Shown here: in pieces, positions 34,334 to 43,528 of the stretch
How the letters are laid out: every line of letters begins with the position of its first letter
Position numbering within the stretch: position 1 is the stretch's first letter
NCBI GenBank assembly: GCA_964531695.1
Contig: CAZHEH010000001.1
Coordinates: 1 to 64,000, forward strand
Source: JAGXKT01 sp964531695
GTDB lineage: Bacteria; Planctomycetota; Phycisphaerae; SM23-33
Direction: 5' to 3'
Length of the DNA stretch: 64,000 bases
Notes under the pieces: model-generated
What the model was told of the DNA's origin: nothing
The model's database searches: none
What the model saw: the letters and a program-made list of their open reading frames with translations, nothing else
Position numbers and translations under genes: made by a program

Positions 34334-35699
34334 GGGGTGCCTCCCTGAGCTTGTCCGTTGCGATCCCGCCGGGGGCCGAGGCCGGCTCCCGCCCGAGCAC
34401 GTCGCAGATCATCTCGACGTTCCGCCGCGTCGCCCCCTGGCGGGAGCGAACGTACTCGCGTGCCGCCCGGCCCGCCTCGGCCGCGGTCCGTGGCTCGTCC
34501 AGCCAGGCCGAGAGCGTCTCAGCCAGGGCCCCGGCGTCTGCAACGCGCGCGCACCCGTGTGTCGCCAGGCCGTCCGCCTGCGGGAAGTTGAACGTGTGCG
34601 GACCGAAGCAAGTCGGCTTGCCCAGCGCGGCCGCCTCGATCATGTCCGAGCCGCCCATCGGCACGAGCGACCGGCCGACAAACACGCAGTCGGCCAGCGC
34701 GTAGAACTTGCGCAGCTCACCCATCGTGTCGCCGAGGATGACGGCATGCGAGCCGCCCGGCTCCCGGGTTTCGGCGAGCGGCGATGCCGCCCCGCCGTCA
34801 TCGTCCGGCCGTTCGCTGCGGCGTATCGGTTCGTAGCCGCGGGTAGCGATCAGCCGGGCGACTTCGTCGAAACGCTCGGGCTTGCGCGGCACGAGGGCCA
34901 TGCGAGCGGCCGGGTGTCGTTCGCCCAAGCGCGCCAGCACGTCGAGCAGCAGCTCCTCTTCGCCCGGGCCGGTCCCGCCGGCGACAATCAGCGGCGACTC
35001 ATCGTCGAGGCCCACTGCCGCCGCCAAGGCCTCCTGCCCCTCGACGTGGTCCGCCACGCCGGCCGTGTCGAACTTCATCATGCCCGTGACGTGAATCCGC
35101 TCCGCGTCCGCGCCCAGCGACCGGAACCGCTCGGCATAGCTCTCGTCCTGCACGCCGATGGCGGTCAGCCGGTTGAACAGCCGCGCCGCCAGCGGCCCGA
35201 GCTTGCGGTAGCCGGGGTAGCCCTTGTCCGCGCTCATCCGCCCGTTGACGACGACGACCGGGATGCGCCGCCGATTGCACGCCGCCAGGAAGTTCGGCCA
35301 GACCTCGCCCTCCATCAGCACGACCACCGCCGGTCGCACGCGGTCCAGCGCCCGCCGCACGGCCAGCGAGAAGTCCAGCGGCCAGCGGAACACCACATGG
35401 TCCGGCTCGTAGAGCTTGCGGGCGCGGGCCATGCCGGTTTCGGTCGTCGTCGAGATGACCACGCGGTAGTCGGGAAGCTGGCTGTGCAGCTCCTCGACGA
35501 GCGTGCGGGCGGCGTTGACCTCGCCCAAGCTCACACCGTGTACCCAGATGGCCGGCTGGAGCCCGTGGCGGACGGGAGCGGCGCCGAAGCGCTGGCCGAT
35601 GTCCTCCCGGTACCGCCCATGGCGCGCCATCCGGTAGAGCCACACCGGGCTCAGCGCCGTCAGGCCGGCGGCGTACGCGATGTCGAGCAGCAAACCCAT
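34323..35699 (-). CDS. waaA: 3-deoxy-D-manno-octulosonic acid (Kdo) transferase
   Basis: A 458-residue GT-B glycosyltransferase that adds Kdo to lipid A precursor at the inner face of the inner membrane. An N-terminal membrane-associated helix ('LLLDIAYAAGLTALSPVWLYRM') is followed by the catalytic 'IWVHGVSLGEVNAARTLVEEL' containing the general-base Glu, then 'VLMEGEVWPNFL', 'ALVPRKPERFDEV' and 'VGRSLVPMGGSDMIEAAALGKP'. The start at 35699 (MGLLLD) is chosen over one 57 bases upstream because the extension adds only basic, Pro-rich residues. It implies an LPS-type outer membrane. Confidence 0.92.
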   Translation of the reverse strand: MGLLLDIAYAAGLTALSPVWLYRMARHGRYREDIGQRFGAAPVRHGLQPAIWVHGVSLGEVNAARTLVEELHSQLPDYRVVISTTTETGMARARKLYEPDHVVFRWPLDFSLAVRRALDRVRPAVVVLMEGEVWPNFLAACNRRRIPVVVVNGRMSADKGYPGYRKLGPLAARLFNRLTAIGVQDESYAERFRSLGADAERIHVTGMMKFDTAGVADHVEGQEALAAAVGLDDESPLIVAGGTGPGEEELLLDVLARLGERHPAARMALVPRKPERFDEVARLIATRGYEPIRRSERPDDDGGAASPLAETREPGGSHAVILGDTMGELRKFYALADCVFVGRSLVPMGGSDMIEAAALGKPTCFGPHTFNFPQADGLATHGCARVADAGALAETLSAWLDEPRTAAEAGRAAREYVRSRQGATRRNVEMICDVLGREPASAPGGIATDKLREAPHAG

Positions 35700-35762
35700 G
35701 CCCGCCAGTATCGGCCCGCTCGCCCGGCGAGTCCAGCCCGAGCGCGGCCGGGGCATCCGCCG

Positions 35763-36026
35763 CTACTTAGTGCCCTCGACGCCCCGGACCGTGTACTTCT
35801 CGACGGCCCGCTCCAGATCGACCCCGTTGATGTTCGCCAGCGTACACAGCCAGGCGAGAACGTCGGCAAACTCCTCCTCCTTGTTGTACTCGTCGTCGCC
35901 GGCCAGCGCGGAGGACAACTCGCCGACCTCCTCGACGAACCACATGAACGTGCCGGGGGTGCCGCGCTCGCTGTCCCGCTCGTGGTATTGCCGGCGGATG
36001 AAGTCCTGGAACTCGCGTAGGGTCAC
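35763..36026 (-). CDS. MazG-like nucleotide pyrophosphohydrolase
   Basis: An 87-residue single-domain all-alpha NTP pyrophosphatase. The metal-binding pattern is present: 'FVEEVGELSSAL' (ExxxE) and 'EEEFADVLAWLCTLAN' (ExxD). This small form resembles MazG-like and dCTPase-type proteins that clear non-canonical nucleotides. The start codon is GTG at 36026, behind GAGGAG. Sixty-three bases separate it from waaA downstream. Confidence 0.82.
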   Translation of the reverse strand: MTLREFQDFIRRQYHERDSERGTPGTFMWFVEEVGELSSALAGDDEYNKEEEFADVLAWLCTLANINGVDLERAVEKYTVRGVEGTK

Positions 36027-36132
36027 GGCGGTCTCCTCGGCTGGAGCGGCTGTGATCGGGTCCGGATATGCAGAATACCGTGGCGCGGCCGTGGGGTACA
36101 GCGCCTCCGCGTATGGCCTGAGACGGGGCCCG

Positions 36133-39072
36133 TCAGTCCAGCGCCCCCTCGATCAGCTTGCGGACGCGCCGCGCCATGGGCTCGGCCGGATCCAGCTCGA
36201 GGGCCTTGTCCACCGCCTCCAGGGCCTCGACAAGCCACTCACGCGGCGGGGACGGCTCCGACTGGGCCTGCCGATACCTCGCGATGCCGAGGTACGTCCA
36301 CGCCTCGGCCGAGTCCGGGGCCACGTAGGTCATGCTCCGCGCGGACGCCACGGCCTGCCCGTACTGCTGCGCGGCGATGGCGATCTCCGTCATCGCCTTG
36401 TAGGCGCTCGCCTCGTACGGGTTGATGCGCGTGACCTCCGTCCAGTAGCGCAGCGCCTTGTCCTCCTCGCCGGGCATGGTGCGGTACGTCTCGGCGATCT
36501 GCCGAGCGTACGTCGGCTCCGTCATGGTCCGGCGATGCAACTCGATGAGGTTCGGCAGCGCCTCCTCGCGCTGCCCGAGTTGGAGGTACAGCCGGGCGAG
36601 CTGCTCGTAGCTGTAGTCCGCCAGCGGGCGGCGTCGCTTCAGCTCCTCCAGCGCTGCCACGGCCTCCGACCAATTCCGCTTGACCAGGTGGCACCGAGCC
36701 AGCACGTGCGGGGCCGTGCGCGAGTGCGGGTCCAGCTCCGACAGCTTACCGGCCAGTTCCGCCGCCTTGTCCCACTGCTCCTGCTCGGCCATGGCCTCGG
36801 CCAGCACCGCCAGCGCGGTGGTCTGTTCGGCGTCCAGGGCGAGGGCCTTCCGCGCCGCCTTGGCACCGTCTTCCCGCCGCCCGCTGCGGTAGAGCGCTTC
36901 GGCCAGGCGGGCATGGGCATCGGCGTCGTTGGGGCCCGCCTCGGCGGCCTTACGGGCCTCGCCCAGATCCGGCAGTGGCTCGGGCGAAAAGCCCCACCGC
37001 TCCACCTCGCCCCGAGCCCAAGCCGCGAAGGCCGTGTCAAACGCCGGCTCGCTCGTTGCCAGATGCCGGTCGAAGACCTCCGCCTGAGTCAGGCCCTGCT
37101 CGAAGCCCTCCAGCAGATCGATGACCGTCTCGTACCCGCGGGTCGTGATGATGTACTCGAGCATCCACTCGGACTGGGCGTACGCCAGCGAGCGGTCGCC
37201 CCGCCGCTTCGGCCGGATGAAGGACCAGTTCAGCTCCGCCACCGGCTTGAGCCGGCCCTCCCGCACGGCCTTGACGAGTGTACGAACGGCGTCGTAGTTC
37301 CGGCGATCCGGCTGTTCCCACACGGCGCACGCCTCGGTCAGCCAGTGCGGGATGCGATTGCCCGTCGCCGAGAGCGTCACCACGTGTGCGAACTCGTGCC
37401 GCAGCACGGTCGCCCAGTTGTATGTGCCGAACTGGCTCCGCTGGGCGTCGGGCGCGACCATCGCGATCACCGGGCCCGTGCAGGCCCCGACCGTGCCGAT
37501 CCAGCCCTTGCCGGAAATCCGAACCGAGAACGCGTCGTGGGCCGGGAAGATCTCGATGAGCGTCTTGCCTTCCGGCTCGTGGTCGAAGTCCGAGGTCACT
37601 TCCCGGTACATCCGCTCGGCATACTCCGCCACCTGGTCGAGCAGCACCCGGTCATGCTCGCCGTCGACCTTGATAACGAAGTGCTCCGTCTCCCGGATCT
37701 GGTAGTGCTCCAGTTGACGCAGGAGCTTCAGGTAATTGCGGACGTCCTTGCGGTAGTCGTCCAGCTCGTGGGCCCGTGCCAGCACCTCCCGCGCCTCGGC
37801 CTCCTGCCCGGTCTGCATGTAGAGCAGCCCGAGGTTCGTCACCGGGTCGGCCAGCTCCGGCGCCAGCTCCATCGCCTGCTTGAAGTACGTCTCCGCCGCT
37901 TCGTACTGTCGCCCGGCCGAGAGCCACTCGCCGATCGTGTTCGGCAGCGTCGCGCACTTCGGGGCCAGCTCCCGCACCCGCTCCATGTGCGGGCGGGCCT
38001 CGCCCGGCTCGCCCAGGCGGATGTGCCGCGCCGCAGCCAAGCTCAACGCCTCGGCGTGGTCCGGGTTGACCTCCAGAATCGCGTCGAGAACCTCCGGGAC
38101 CTGGTCAAACTTCCGCCATTTCATCAGGCACGCCGCCTTGATCAGCAGCGCGCCGGGGTGCCGCGGGTTGATCTTCAGCGCCGCTTGGACCTCGGCCAGG
38201 CACTGCTCGAACCGCCATTCCCGAAGGTGCAGCGACGCCAAGCCCACGTGGACGCTCGGAATCCGCTTGTTGTGCTCGGCCGCCAATTCGAACTCGGTGA
38301 CCGCCTCTTCCGGGTTGTGCTTGGCCAGCAGGAACATCCCGGCCGCCACGTTCGCGGGCCAGTAGCCGGGCTCGACCTCCTGGTAGGCGACCTGGAAGTA
38401 GTTGTGCAGGATGTTCCGCGCCTGCTCCGAAGCCCGCCGGCCCGTCAGGATGGCGTACCGGTCCAGGATCCGCCCCAGCGCGACCAGCGACGCCGCGTCC
38501 CGCCGATAGGAGTCCCCCGCCAACACTTCCTCCATCGACTTGTAGACCTTGACGGCCTCTTCCTTGCGCCCGAGCGTCTCCAGCATCCTCCCGCGGAGAA
38601 GGATCGCCGGGGCCCAGTCGGGGCGAAGCGCGCAGGCCTTCTCCGCGGCCGCCAGCGCCGCCCCGTAGCCGCCCCGCACGGCCAGCGCCCGGCCGCGCGC
38701 CACGTGCCATGCGGCGTCCTTCTTGCCGGCTTCGGCCACCTTGTCCAGCGCGCGCAGGGCCTTCTCGTATTCGCCGATGGTCGCCAGGGCCTCGGACATG
38801 CCGACCCCGGCCGTTACGCCCACGTCCCGCTCGCCCAGCAGATCCCGGTATGCCCGAATGGCGGCGTCGTATTCGCCGGCCATGAACAGCCGCCGGGCCT
38901 GGATCAGCGCGGGCGGATGCGCAACCTCGCCCCCGGCCGACCGATCGGACGCCTCCGCCACGCGGACCACCGCCGGGCGGGTCGCCGGCGCGGCCGGCGC
39001 GGGCGCGGCTCCCCACGCGGCCGCCAGGGCCAGCAACACCCCCGCCAGCCGGATTCGCAACGTGCCTGTCAT
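36133..39072 (-). CDS. Exported TPR protein with a gluzincin-type zinc peptidase domain
   Basis: A 979-residue protein with a signal peptide ('IRLAGVLLALAAAWGAAPAPAA'). TPR repeats fill about 55-480 and 680-960. Between them is a peptidase-MA-like domain with 'VLRHEFAHVV' (His559, Glu560, His563) and Glu580 in 'HWLTEACAVWEQ', i.e. HExxH-(16)-E. 'AYAQSEWMLEYIITTRGYETVIDLLE' follows, as in DUF1570/peptidase MA proteins. This implies a zinc protease in the cell envelope presented on TPR scaffolds; substrates are unknown. GGAGA precedes the ATG at 39072, and TATAGT lies at 39103-39108. A longer in-frame reading reaches 39189 but covers the ferredoxin terminator and is unlikely. Confidence 0.82.
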   Translation of the reverse strand: MTGTLRIRLAGVLLALAAAWGAAPAPAAPATRPAVVRVAEASDRSAGGEVAHPPALIQARRLFMAGEYDAAIRAYRDLLGERDVGVTAGVGMSEALATIGEYEKALRALDKVAEAGKKDAAWHVARGRALAVRGGYGAALAAAEKACALRPDWAPAILLRGRMLETLGRKEEAVKVYKSMEEVLAGDSYRRDAASLVALGRILDRYAILTGRRASEQARNILHNYFQVAYQEVEPGYWPANVAAGMFLLAKHNPEEAVTEFELAAEHNKRIPSVHVGLASLHLREWRFEQCLAEVQAALKINPRHPGALLIKAACLMKWRKFDQVPEVLDAILEVNPDHAEALSLAAARHIRLGEPGEARPHMERVRELAPKCATLPNTIGEWLSAGRQYEAAETYFKQAMELAPELADPVTNLGLLYMQTGQEAEAREVLARAHELDDYRKDVRNYLKLLRQLEHYQIRETEHFVIKVDGEHDRVLLDQVAEYAERMYREVTSDFDHEPEGKTLIEIFPAHDAFSVRISGKGWIGTVGACTGPVIAMVAPDAQRSQFGTYNWATVLRHEFAHVVTLSATGNRIPHWLTEACAVWEQPDRRNYDAVRTLVKAVREGRLKPVAELNWSFIRPKRRGDRSLAYAQSEWMLEYIITTRGYETVIDLLEGFEQGLTQAEVFDRHLATSEPAFDTAFAAWARGEVERWGFSPEPLPDLGEARKAAEAGPNDADAHARLAEALYRSGRREDGAKAARKALALDAEQTTALAVLAEAMAEQEQWDKAAELAGKLSELDPHSRTAPHVLARCHLVKRNWSEAVAALEELKRRRPLADYSYEQLARLYLQLGQREEALPNLIELHRRTMTEPTYARQIAETYRTMPGEEDKALRYWTEVTRINPYEASAYKAMTEIAIAAQQYGQAVASARSMTYVAPDSAEAWTYLGIARYRQAQSEPSPPREWLVEALEAVDKALELDPAEPMARRVRKLIEGALD

Positions 39073-39102
39073 CCCACTTTCTCCATCGGTCCGGTCGAGT
39101 CT

Positions 39103-39108
39103 ACTATA
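39103..39108 (-). promoter_or_regulatory. -10 box of the TPR/peptidase gene
   Basis: TATAGT on the minus strand, about 30 bases before the ATG at 39072. No good -35 at the standard spacing. Confidence 0.35.
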
Positions 39109-39176
39109 CATGTTAAACGCGCCGGCCCGAGATTTGTTCGCCCCTATGCCAAAACCTGTTCCCGGTCCCCGCACCC

Positions 39177-39215
39177 AAAAAAGAGGCAAGCCCAGCGCCC
39201 GGCCGAGCTTGCCTC
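39177..39215 (-). terminator. Intrinsic terminator of the ferredoxin gene
   Basis: GAGGCAAGC-(15)-GCTTGCCTC followed on the minus strand by six Ts. Perfect 9-bp stem, 34 bases after the ferredoxin stop. Confidence 0.88.
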
Positions 39216-39249
39216 AAAAACGTCCTGGAATCGGCGGAACCGCCGCCCG

Positions 39250-39420
39250 TCACGCCTCGACGATCGCGCTGACCGGGCAGGAATCGACGCACGCGCCGCA
39301 ATCGATGCACGTGTCAGCGTCGATTTCGTACTTCGCCTCGCCCTCTGAAATCGCCTCGACCGGGCACGTCTCGGCGCACGCCCCGCACTTCGTGCAGTCA
39401 TCGGTAATCTTGTAGGCCAT
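39250..39420 (-). CDS. 2[4Fe-4S] ferredoxin
   Basis: A 56-residue electron carrier too short for usual ORF cutoffs. Translation begins MAYKITDDCTKCGACAETCP and continues through DADTCIDCGACVDSCPVSAI to the stop. Two CxxCxxCxxxCP motifs supply eight cysteines for two [4Fe-4S] clusters, the clostridial-type bacterial ferredoxin. It has its own promoter (39496-39525), a ribosome site GAGGAG and its own terminator, so it is a monocistronic, probably well-expressed gene. The partner enzymes (for example pyruvate:ferredoxin oxidoreductase) are not in the window. Confidence 0.95.
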   Translation of the reverse strand: MAYKITDDCTKCGACAETCPVEAISEGEAKYEIDADTCIDCGACVDSCPVSAIVEA

Positions 39421-39495
39421 CCTCTGTACTCCTCAATCGGCTCCATCGGGACCCGCCCGGCCGCCCGCCGGCCGGGACCGTTGCACAACGGGGCC

Positions 39496-39525
39496 ATACT
39501 ACGAACTCCCAGCTTGCCGATTCAA
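39496..39525 (-). promoter_or_regulatory. Ferredoxin promoter
   Basis: TTGAAT (39525-39520), 18-base spacer, TAGTAT (39501-39496) on the minus strand. Confidence 0.6.
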
Positions 39526-39669
39526 GGGTGTTGGCGGGATTTGGTTAAGCTGGGAGAGGCCAAGTTGCGCCGCCAGCCACATGGCCAAGCTAGGCAAGTT
39601 GTCTGGCTGAATCGCGTTCGCCATAGGGAGGACGCTTGTGTGGCATGAAATATGCTTGGCGCGCTTTGC

Positions 39670-39698
39670 TGGTCAAAATGCGCAGATGATGCTAGTAT
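39670..39698 (+). promoter_or_regulatory. Promoter of the DUF2971 gene
   Basis: TGGTCA (39670-39675), 17-base spacer, TAGTAT (39693-39698), within locally AT-richer DNA; leader about 34 bases. Confidence 0.5.
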
Positions 39699-39738
39699 TC
39701 CGCACAAAAAAGCGTACATTTAGCTAACAGGTGCGGCG

Positions 39739-40578
39739 ATGACAAAGCAGGCGGCTGACAGACGGCAAAGAAAGAAGGTCCGTCAGAAGCGGTTCGCCAA
39801 GACGTGGCAACAGCCCGCTGAAGACTCGATCCAGCTCTACAAGTACAGGAGCTTGGCCACAGAAGAGCAGCGAGGTTTCCTGGAAAGGGTCTTCATCCAC
39901 AGGGAAATCTACTTCGCGCGCCCCACCCAGTTTGACGACAAGTACGAGTGCCGCCCCGAGCTCATCTACTCGGCCCCGAAGGCAACCAAGCGGAAACACG
40001 CCCGCGACCATATGCGCTCCAGGCATCCCGAGATGTCGCGGCGACAGGTCTGGGAGAATGCTGGCCCGATGCTACGGAATGCCGAGCAGGACGGCGGGCA
40101 CACACTGCGGAGCAAGCTTCAACAGCTTGGCATCCTGTGCCTGTGTGAGGTCAACGACAGCCCTGCCGTGTGGGAAGAGCACGCTGATGCTCACCGAGGC
40201 ATATGCTTGGAGTTCCGTATTGCCAATCGTGCCCACGTGGACTTCCAGGGGCGTGCCCTCAAGGTCGACTACGTCGACCTGCCCCCCTGCATCAACGTGC
40301 ACACCACCCCATGGAAAGACAAGGTCCGTCGATCGCTCTGCACGAAACTCCGCAAATACGAGCACGAGCAGGAATGGCGTATCGTCAGAGACAATGCTGG
40401 AGTGCAGACGTACCCCAAGGGCCTACTGGCAGGTGTGATACTGGGGGCGAGGATCTCGGCCGAGAACCGAGAGAAGGTCCTCGCCTGGGTCGCGGCGCAC
40501 CAAGCCCCGCTGCGTGTATACGAAGCGCACCGGGCAGTCGGCCGCAATGCCGTGGCGATCACTCAGTTATGCGAGTGA
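39739..40578 (+). CDS. DUF2971 family protein, probably acquired
   Basis: A 279-residue protein of the DUF2971 type. After a basic N-terminus (1-25), family landmarks run in order: 'LYKYRSL' (about 33), 'REIYFARPTQFDDKYECRPEL' (55-75), 'LGILCLCEVNDSPAVWEEHADAHRGICLEF' (mid), 'LKVDYVDLPP' and 'LRKYEHEQEWRIV' near 215. The conserved Tyr, Phe, Trp and His positions hint at an enzymatic pocket, but no activity is established that I know of. These genes are patchily distributed, often in accessory and defence-rich DNA. Base and codon use are visibly less GC-rich than both neighbours, and the gene stands alone with its own promoter. I take it as a horizontal acquisition. Confidence 0.75.
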   Translation: MTKQAADRRQRKKVRQKRFAKTWQQPAEDSIQLYKYRSLATEEQRGFLERVFIHREIYFARPTQFDDKYECRPELIYSAPKATKRKHARDHMRSRHPEMSRRQVWENAGPMLRNAEQDGGHTLRSKLQQLGILCLCEVNDSPAVWEEHADAHRGICLEFRIANRAHVDFQGRALKVDYVDLPPCINVHTTPWKDKVRRSLCTKLRKYEHEQEWRIVRDNAGVQTYPKGLLAGVILGARISAENREKVLAWVAAHQAPLRVYEAHRAVGRNAVAITQLCE

Positions 40579-40622
40579 GACGCCGAGCATGCAGGGCCGG
40601 GTGTGCTTCAGCCAAATCCATC

Positions 40623-40651
40623 TTGGCAGTCCGTGCGGTCGCCGGTAGAAT
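40623..40651 (+). promoter_or_regulatory. alaS promoter
   Basis: TTGGCA (40623-40628), 17-base spacer, TAGAAT (40646-40651); leader about 63 bases. Confidence 0.6.
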
Positions 40652-40720
40652 CGTTGATCTTTCCCTGCCCCGGTCGGCGGGGTTGCACCGTCGCGGCCGG
40701 GGAGTAGACTGACCGCCGTC

Positions 40721-43468
40721 ATGGCCCGGACCGCCCGAAACATCAAGACCGCCCACGACATCCGGCGGGAGTTCATCGCGTTCTTCGAGCAGCGCGAGCA
40801 CATCTTCGTGCCGTCGGCTCCCCTGCTGCCCGCGGAGGACCCGACGCTCCTGTTCATCAACGCCGGCATGAACCAGTTCAAGGACATCTTCCTCGGGCGC
40901 GAGAGCCGGAACTACGTCCGCGCGGCCAACAGCCAGAAGTGCATCCGCGCCGGCGGCAAGCACAACGACCTCGAGGACGTCGGACACGACACCTACCACC
41001 ACACGTTCTTCGAGATGCTCGGCAACTGGAGCTTCGGCGACTACTTCAAGGAAGAGGCCATCCGCTGGGCCTGGGAGTTGCTCACGGACGTGTGGGGACT
41101 GCCCAAGGACCGGCTGTACGCGACGGTCTTCGAGGGCGACGCCGGCGACGGGCTGGAACCCGACCGCGAGGCCGAGCGCCTGTGGCGCGAGGTCACGGAC
41201 ATCGACCCGTCGCACGTCCTGCACGGCAAAAAGAAGGACAACTTCTGGGAGATGGGCGAGACCGGCCCGTGCGGGCCGTGCAGCGAGATCCACATCGACC
41301 TGACCGCCGACGGCTCCGGCGGGGCGCTGGTGAACCGGGACGACCCCCGCGTCATCGAGATCTGGAACCTCGTGTTCATCCAGTTCAACCGGGATGAAGG
41401 CGGCAAGCTCTCCCCCCTGCCGGCCACGCACGTGGACACCGGCATGGGCCTGGAGCGCATCGCGGCCGTGCTGCAAGGCAAGCACACCAACTACGCCACC
41501 GACCTGTTCGTGCCGCTCATCGAGCGGATCGAGACCCTGACGGATCACCGCTACGGTTCGGCCTCGCTCGCGGCAAGCGGCTCGGGCGACTCGCAATCGG
41601 ACCGCTTCGACACGGCCGACGCCGACAACATGGGCGACGTCGCCTGCCGCGTCATCGCGGACCACGTCCGGACCTTGAGCTTCGCCATCGCCGACGGCAT
41701 TCTGCCCAGCAACGAGGGGCGGGGCTACGTGCTCCGGCGCATCCTTCGCCGGGCCGCCCGCTACGGCCGGCAGTACCTCGGCATCGAGGGGCCCTTCCTC
41801 GTCAAGCTCGTCCCGGCCGTGGCCGAGCTGATGGGCGAGTTCTTCGGCGAGTTGAAGGATCGCCGGGACTACATCGTCGAAACCGTCCGAGAGGAGGAGG
41901 AATCGTTCGGGCGGACGCTGGACCGGGGCATTGAGCTGTTCGATAAGGAGGCGACGCGACTGGCCGAAGCGGGAACGAAGGAACTGCCCGGCGAGTTGGC
42001 CTTCGATCTCTACACGACCTACGGTTTCCCCGTCGATCTGACGCAACTCATGGCGCAGGAACGAGGTATGACCGTCGATATGGCCGGGTTCGAGCAGGCC
42101 ATGGAGCGCCATCGCGAGTTGAGCGGCGGCGGAGACGCCTTCAAGGCGGCGGACATCCCGGATTTGCCCCCCACGGACAGCGCGTCCAAGTACTCGCTCG
42201 AGCCCGTCGAGGCCAAGGTCCTCGGCTGGGTCCGCGACGGCGAGTTCGTTTCGAAGGGCGACCTGCCCACCGGCGACGAGGCGGCCGTGGTGCTGGACCG
42301 GACGAACTTCTACGCCGAACAAGGCGGACAGGTCGGCGACTCCGGGCGGCTGACGTGGGACGGCGGCGCCTTCAAGGTCGATGACGCCCAGCCGGCGGGC
42401 CCAGGCGTGCTGCACGTCGGCACGGTCGAGTCGGGCGCGCTGGCGGCCGGGCAGACCGTACGTTGCGAGGTGGACCCGTCCCGCCGGGACACGATGCGGA
42501 ACCACACGGCCACGCACCTGCTGAACTGGGCACTGCGGGAGGTGCTGGGCGATCACGTCAGCCAGGCCGGCAGCGTGGTGGCGCCGGACCGGCTGCGATT
42601 CGACTTCTCGCACACGCAAGCCCTTTCCGATGAAGAGCTTGCGCGGGTCGAGGAGCTGGTCAACAAGCGGATCCTCGCCGACGATCCCGTTCACGACCGG
42701 ACGATGCCGCTGGCCGAGGCCCGCAAGATCCGCGGCGTGCGGGCCGTGTTCGGCGAGAAGTACCCGGACCCGGTCCGCGTGCTGTCGATCGGCACGGACA
42801 AGCCGGAGGTCGAGGCGGATGACGAGACCCCGGTGGAGTTCTGCGGCGGCACGCACGTGGAGCGGACGGCCCAGATCGGCCTGTTCAAGGTTCTTTCGCA
42901 GGAATCGGTCGCCAAGGGCGTCCGGCGCATCACGGCCGTGACGGGCCGCGGCGCTCTGGAGCACGTCCGCGAGGTCGAGCGGGTGGTCCAAGAGGTGTCG
43001 CGGGCCCTGCGGACGGCCCCCGAGGAACTGGCGGAGCGCGTCGCGGCGATGCAGAAGGAAATCAAGCAGCTCCGCAAGTCGGGCCCGCCCAAGGCGGCGG
43101 CGGGAGCGGACTTCAGCCCCGAGGAAGTGACCGAGACGCCCGAGGGCAAGGTGCTGGTGGGTCGGGTGGATCATTGCGACGCCGGCGCGGCCCGGAAGAT
43201 CTGCGACATGCAGCGTCAGAAGGGCGCCGCGGGCGTGATGGTCTGCGGCACCGACGGCAAGAAGGTCATGCTCGTGGCGATGGTGGACGAAGCCCTCGCC
43301 GGCGCGGGCACGCTGCGGGCGGATGAGTGGGTCCGGGCGGCGGCCGAGCCCGTCGGCGGCGGAGGCGGCGGCAAGCCGACGCTCGCACAGGCCGGCGGCA
43401 AGCAGCCCGACAAACTGCCGGATGCCCTGGCCAAGGCGGCCGAAGTGGCCCGGGACCGGCTCGGTTGA
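40721..43468 (+). CDS. alaS: Alanine--tRNA ligase
   Basis: A 915-residue class II synthetase. The catalytic domain has motif 1 ('FVPSAPLLPAEDPTLLFINAGMNQFKD') and motif 2 region ('SQKCIRAGGKHNDLEDVG', 'HHTFFEMLGNWSFGDYFKEEAI'), followed by 'DNFWEMGETGPCGPCSEIH' and motif 3 'DTGMGLERI'. The tRNA-recognition helices come next. The editing domain keeps its zinc ligands ('HTATHLLNWALR', about 600, and 'CGGTHVERTAQIG', about 708). The C-Ala domain ends the protein. The last 35 residues include a Gly run and a Gln/Lys-rich end. Own promoter upstream; full length for the family. Confidence 0.97.
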   Translation: MARTARNIKTAHDIRREFIAFFEQREHIFVPSAPLLPAEDPTLLFINAGMNQFKDIFLGRESRNYVRAANSQKCIRAGGKHNDLEDVGHDTYHHTFFEMLGNWSFGDYFKEEAIRWAWELLTDVWGLPKDRLYATVFEGDAGDGLEPDREAERLWREVTDIDPSHVLHGKKKDNFWEMGETGPCGPCSEIHIDLTADGSGGALVNRDDPRVIEIWNLVFIQFNRDEGGKLSPLPATHVDTGMGLERIAAVLQGKHTNYATDLFVPLIERIETLTDHRYGSASLAASGSGDSQSDRFDTADADNMGDVACRVIADHVRTLSFAIADGILPSNEGRGYVLRRILRRAARYGRQYLGIEGPFLVKLVPAVAELMGEFFGELKDRRDYIVETVREEEESFGRTLDRGIELFDKEATRLAEAGTKELPGELAFDLYTTYGFPVDLTQLMAQERGMTVDMAGFEQAMERHRELSGGGDAFKAADIPDLPPTDSASKYSLEPVEAKVLGWVRDGEFVSKGDLPTGDEAAVVLDRTNFYAEQGGQVGDSGRLTWDGGAFKVDDAQPAGPGVLHVGTVESGALAAGQTVRCEVDPSRRDTMRNHTATHLLNWALREVLGDHVSQAGSVVAPDRLRFDFSHTQALSDEELARVEELVNKRILADDPVHDRTMPLAEARKIRGVRAVFGEKYPDPVRVLSIGTDKPEVEADDETPVEFCGGTHVERTAQIGLFKVLSQESVAKGVRRITAVTGRGALEHVREVERVVQEVSRALRTAPEELAERVAAMQKEIKQLRKSGPPKAAAGADFSPEEVTETPEGKVLVGRVDHCDAGAARKICDMQRQKGAAGVMVCGTDGKKVMLVAMVDEALAGAGTLRADEWVRAAAEPVGGGGGGKPTLAQAGGKQPDKLPDALAKAAEVARDRLG

Positions 43469-43528
43469 CCGTCCCGCCGGCCTGAGCGAGCCCCAGTCGA
43501 GGGGCGTGCCGGGGTCACGCGTTTATCG

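Noticed and set aside
35680..39348. 1222-codon open frame on the plus strand
   Set aside because: Antisense shadow of waaA, the MazG-like gene and the TPR/peptidase gene, all of which have clear motifs on the minus strand.
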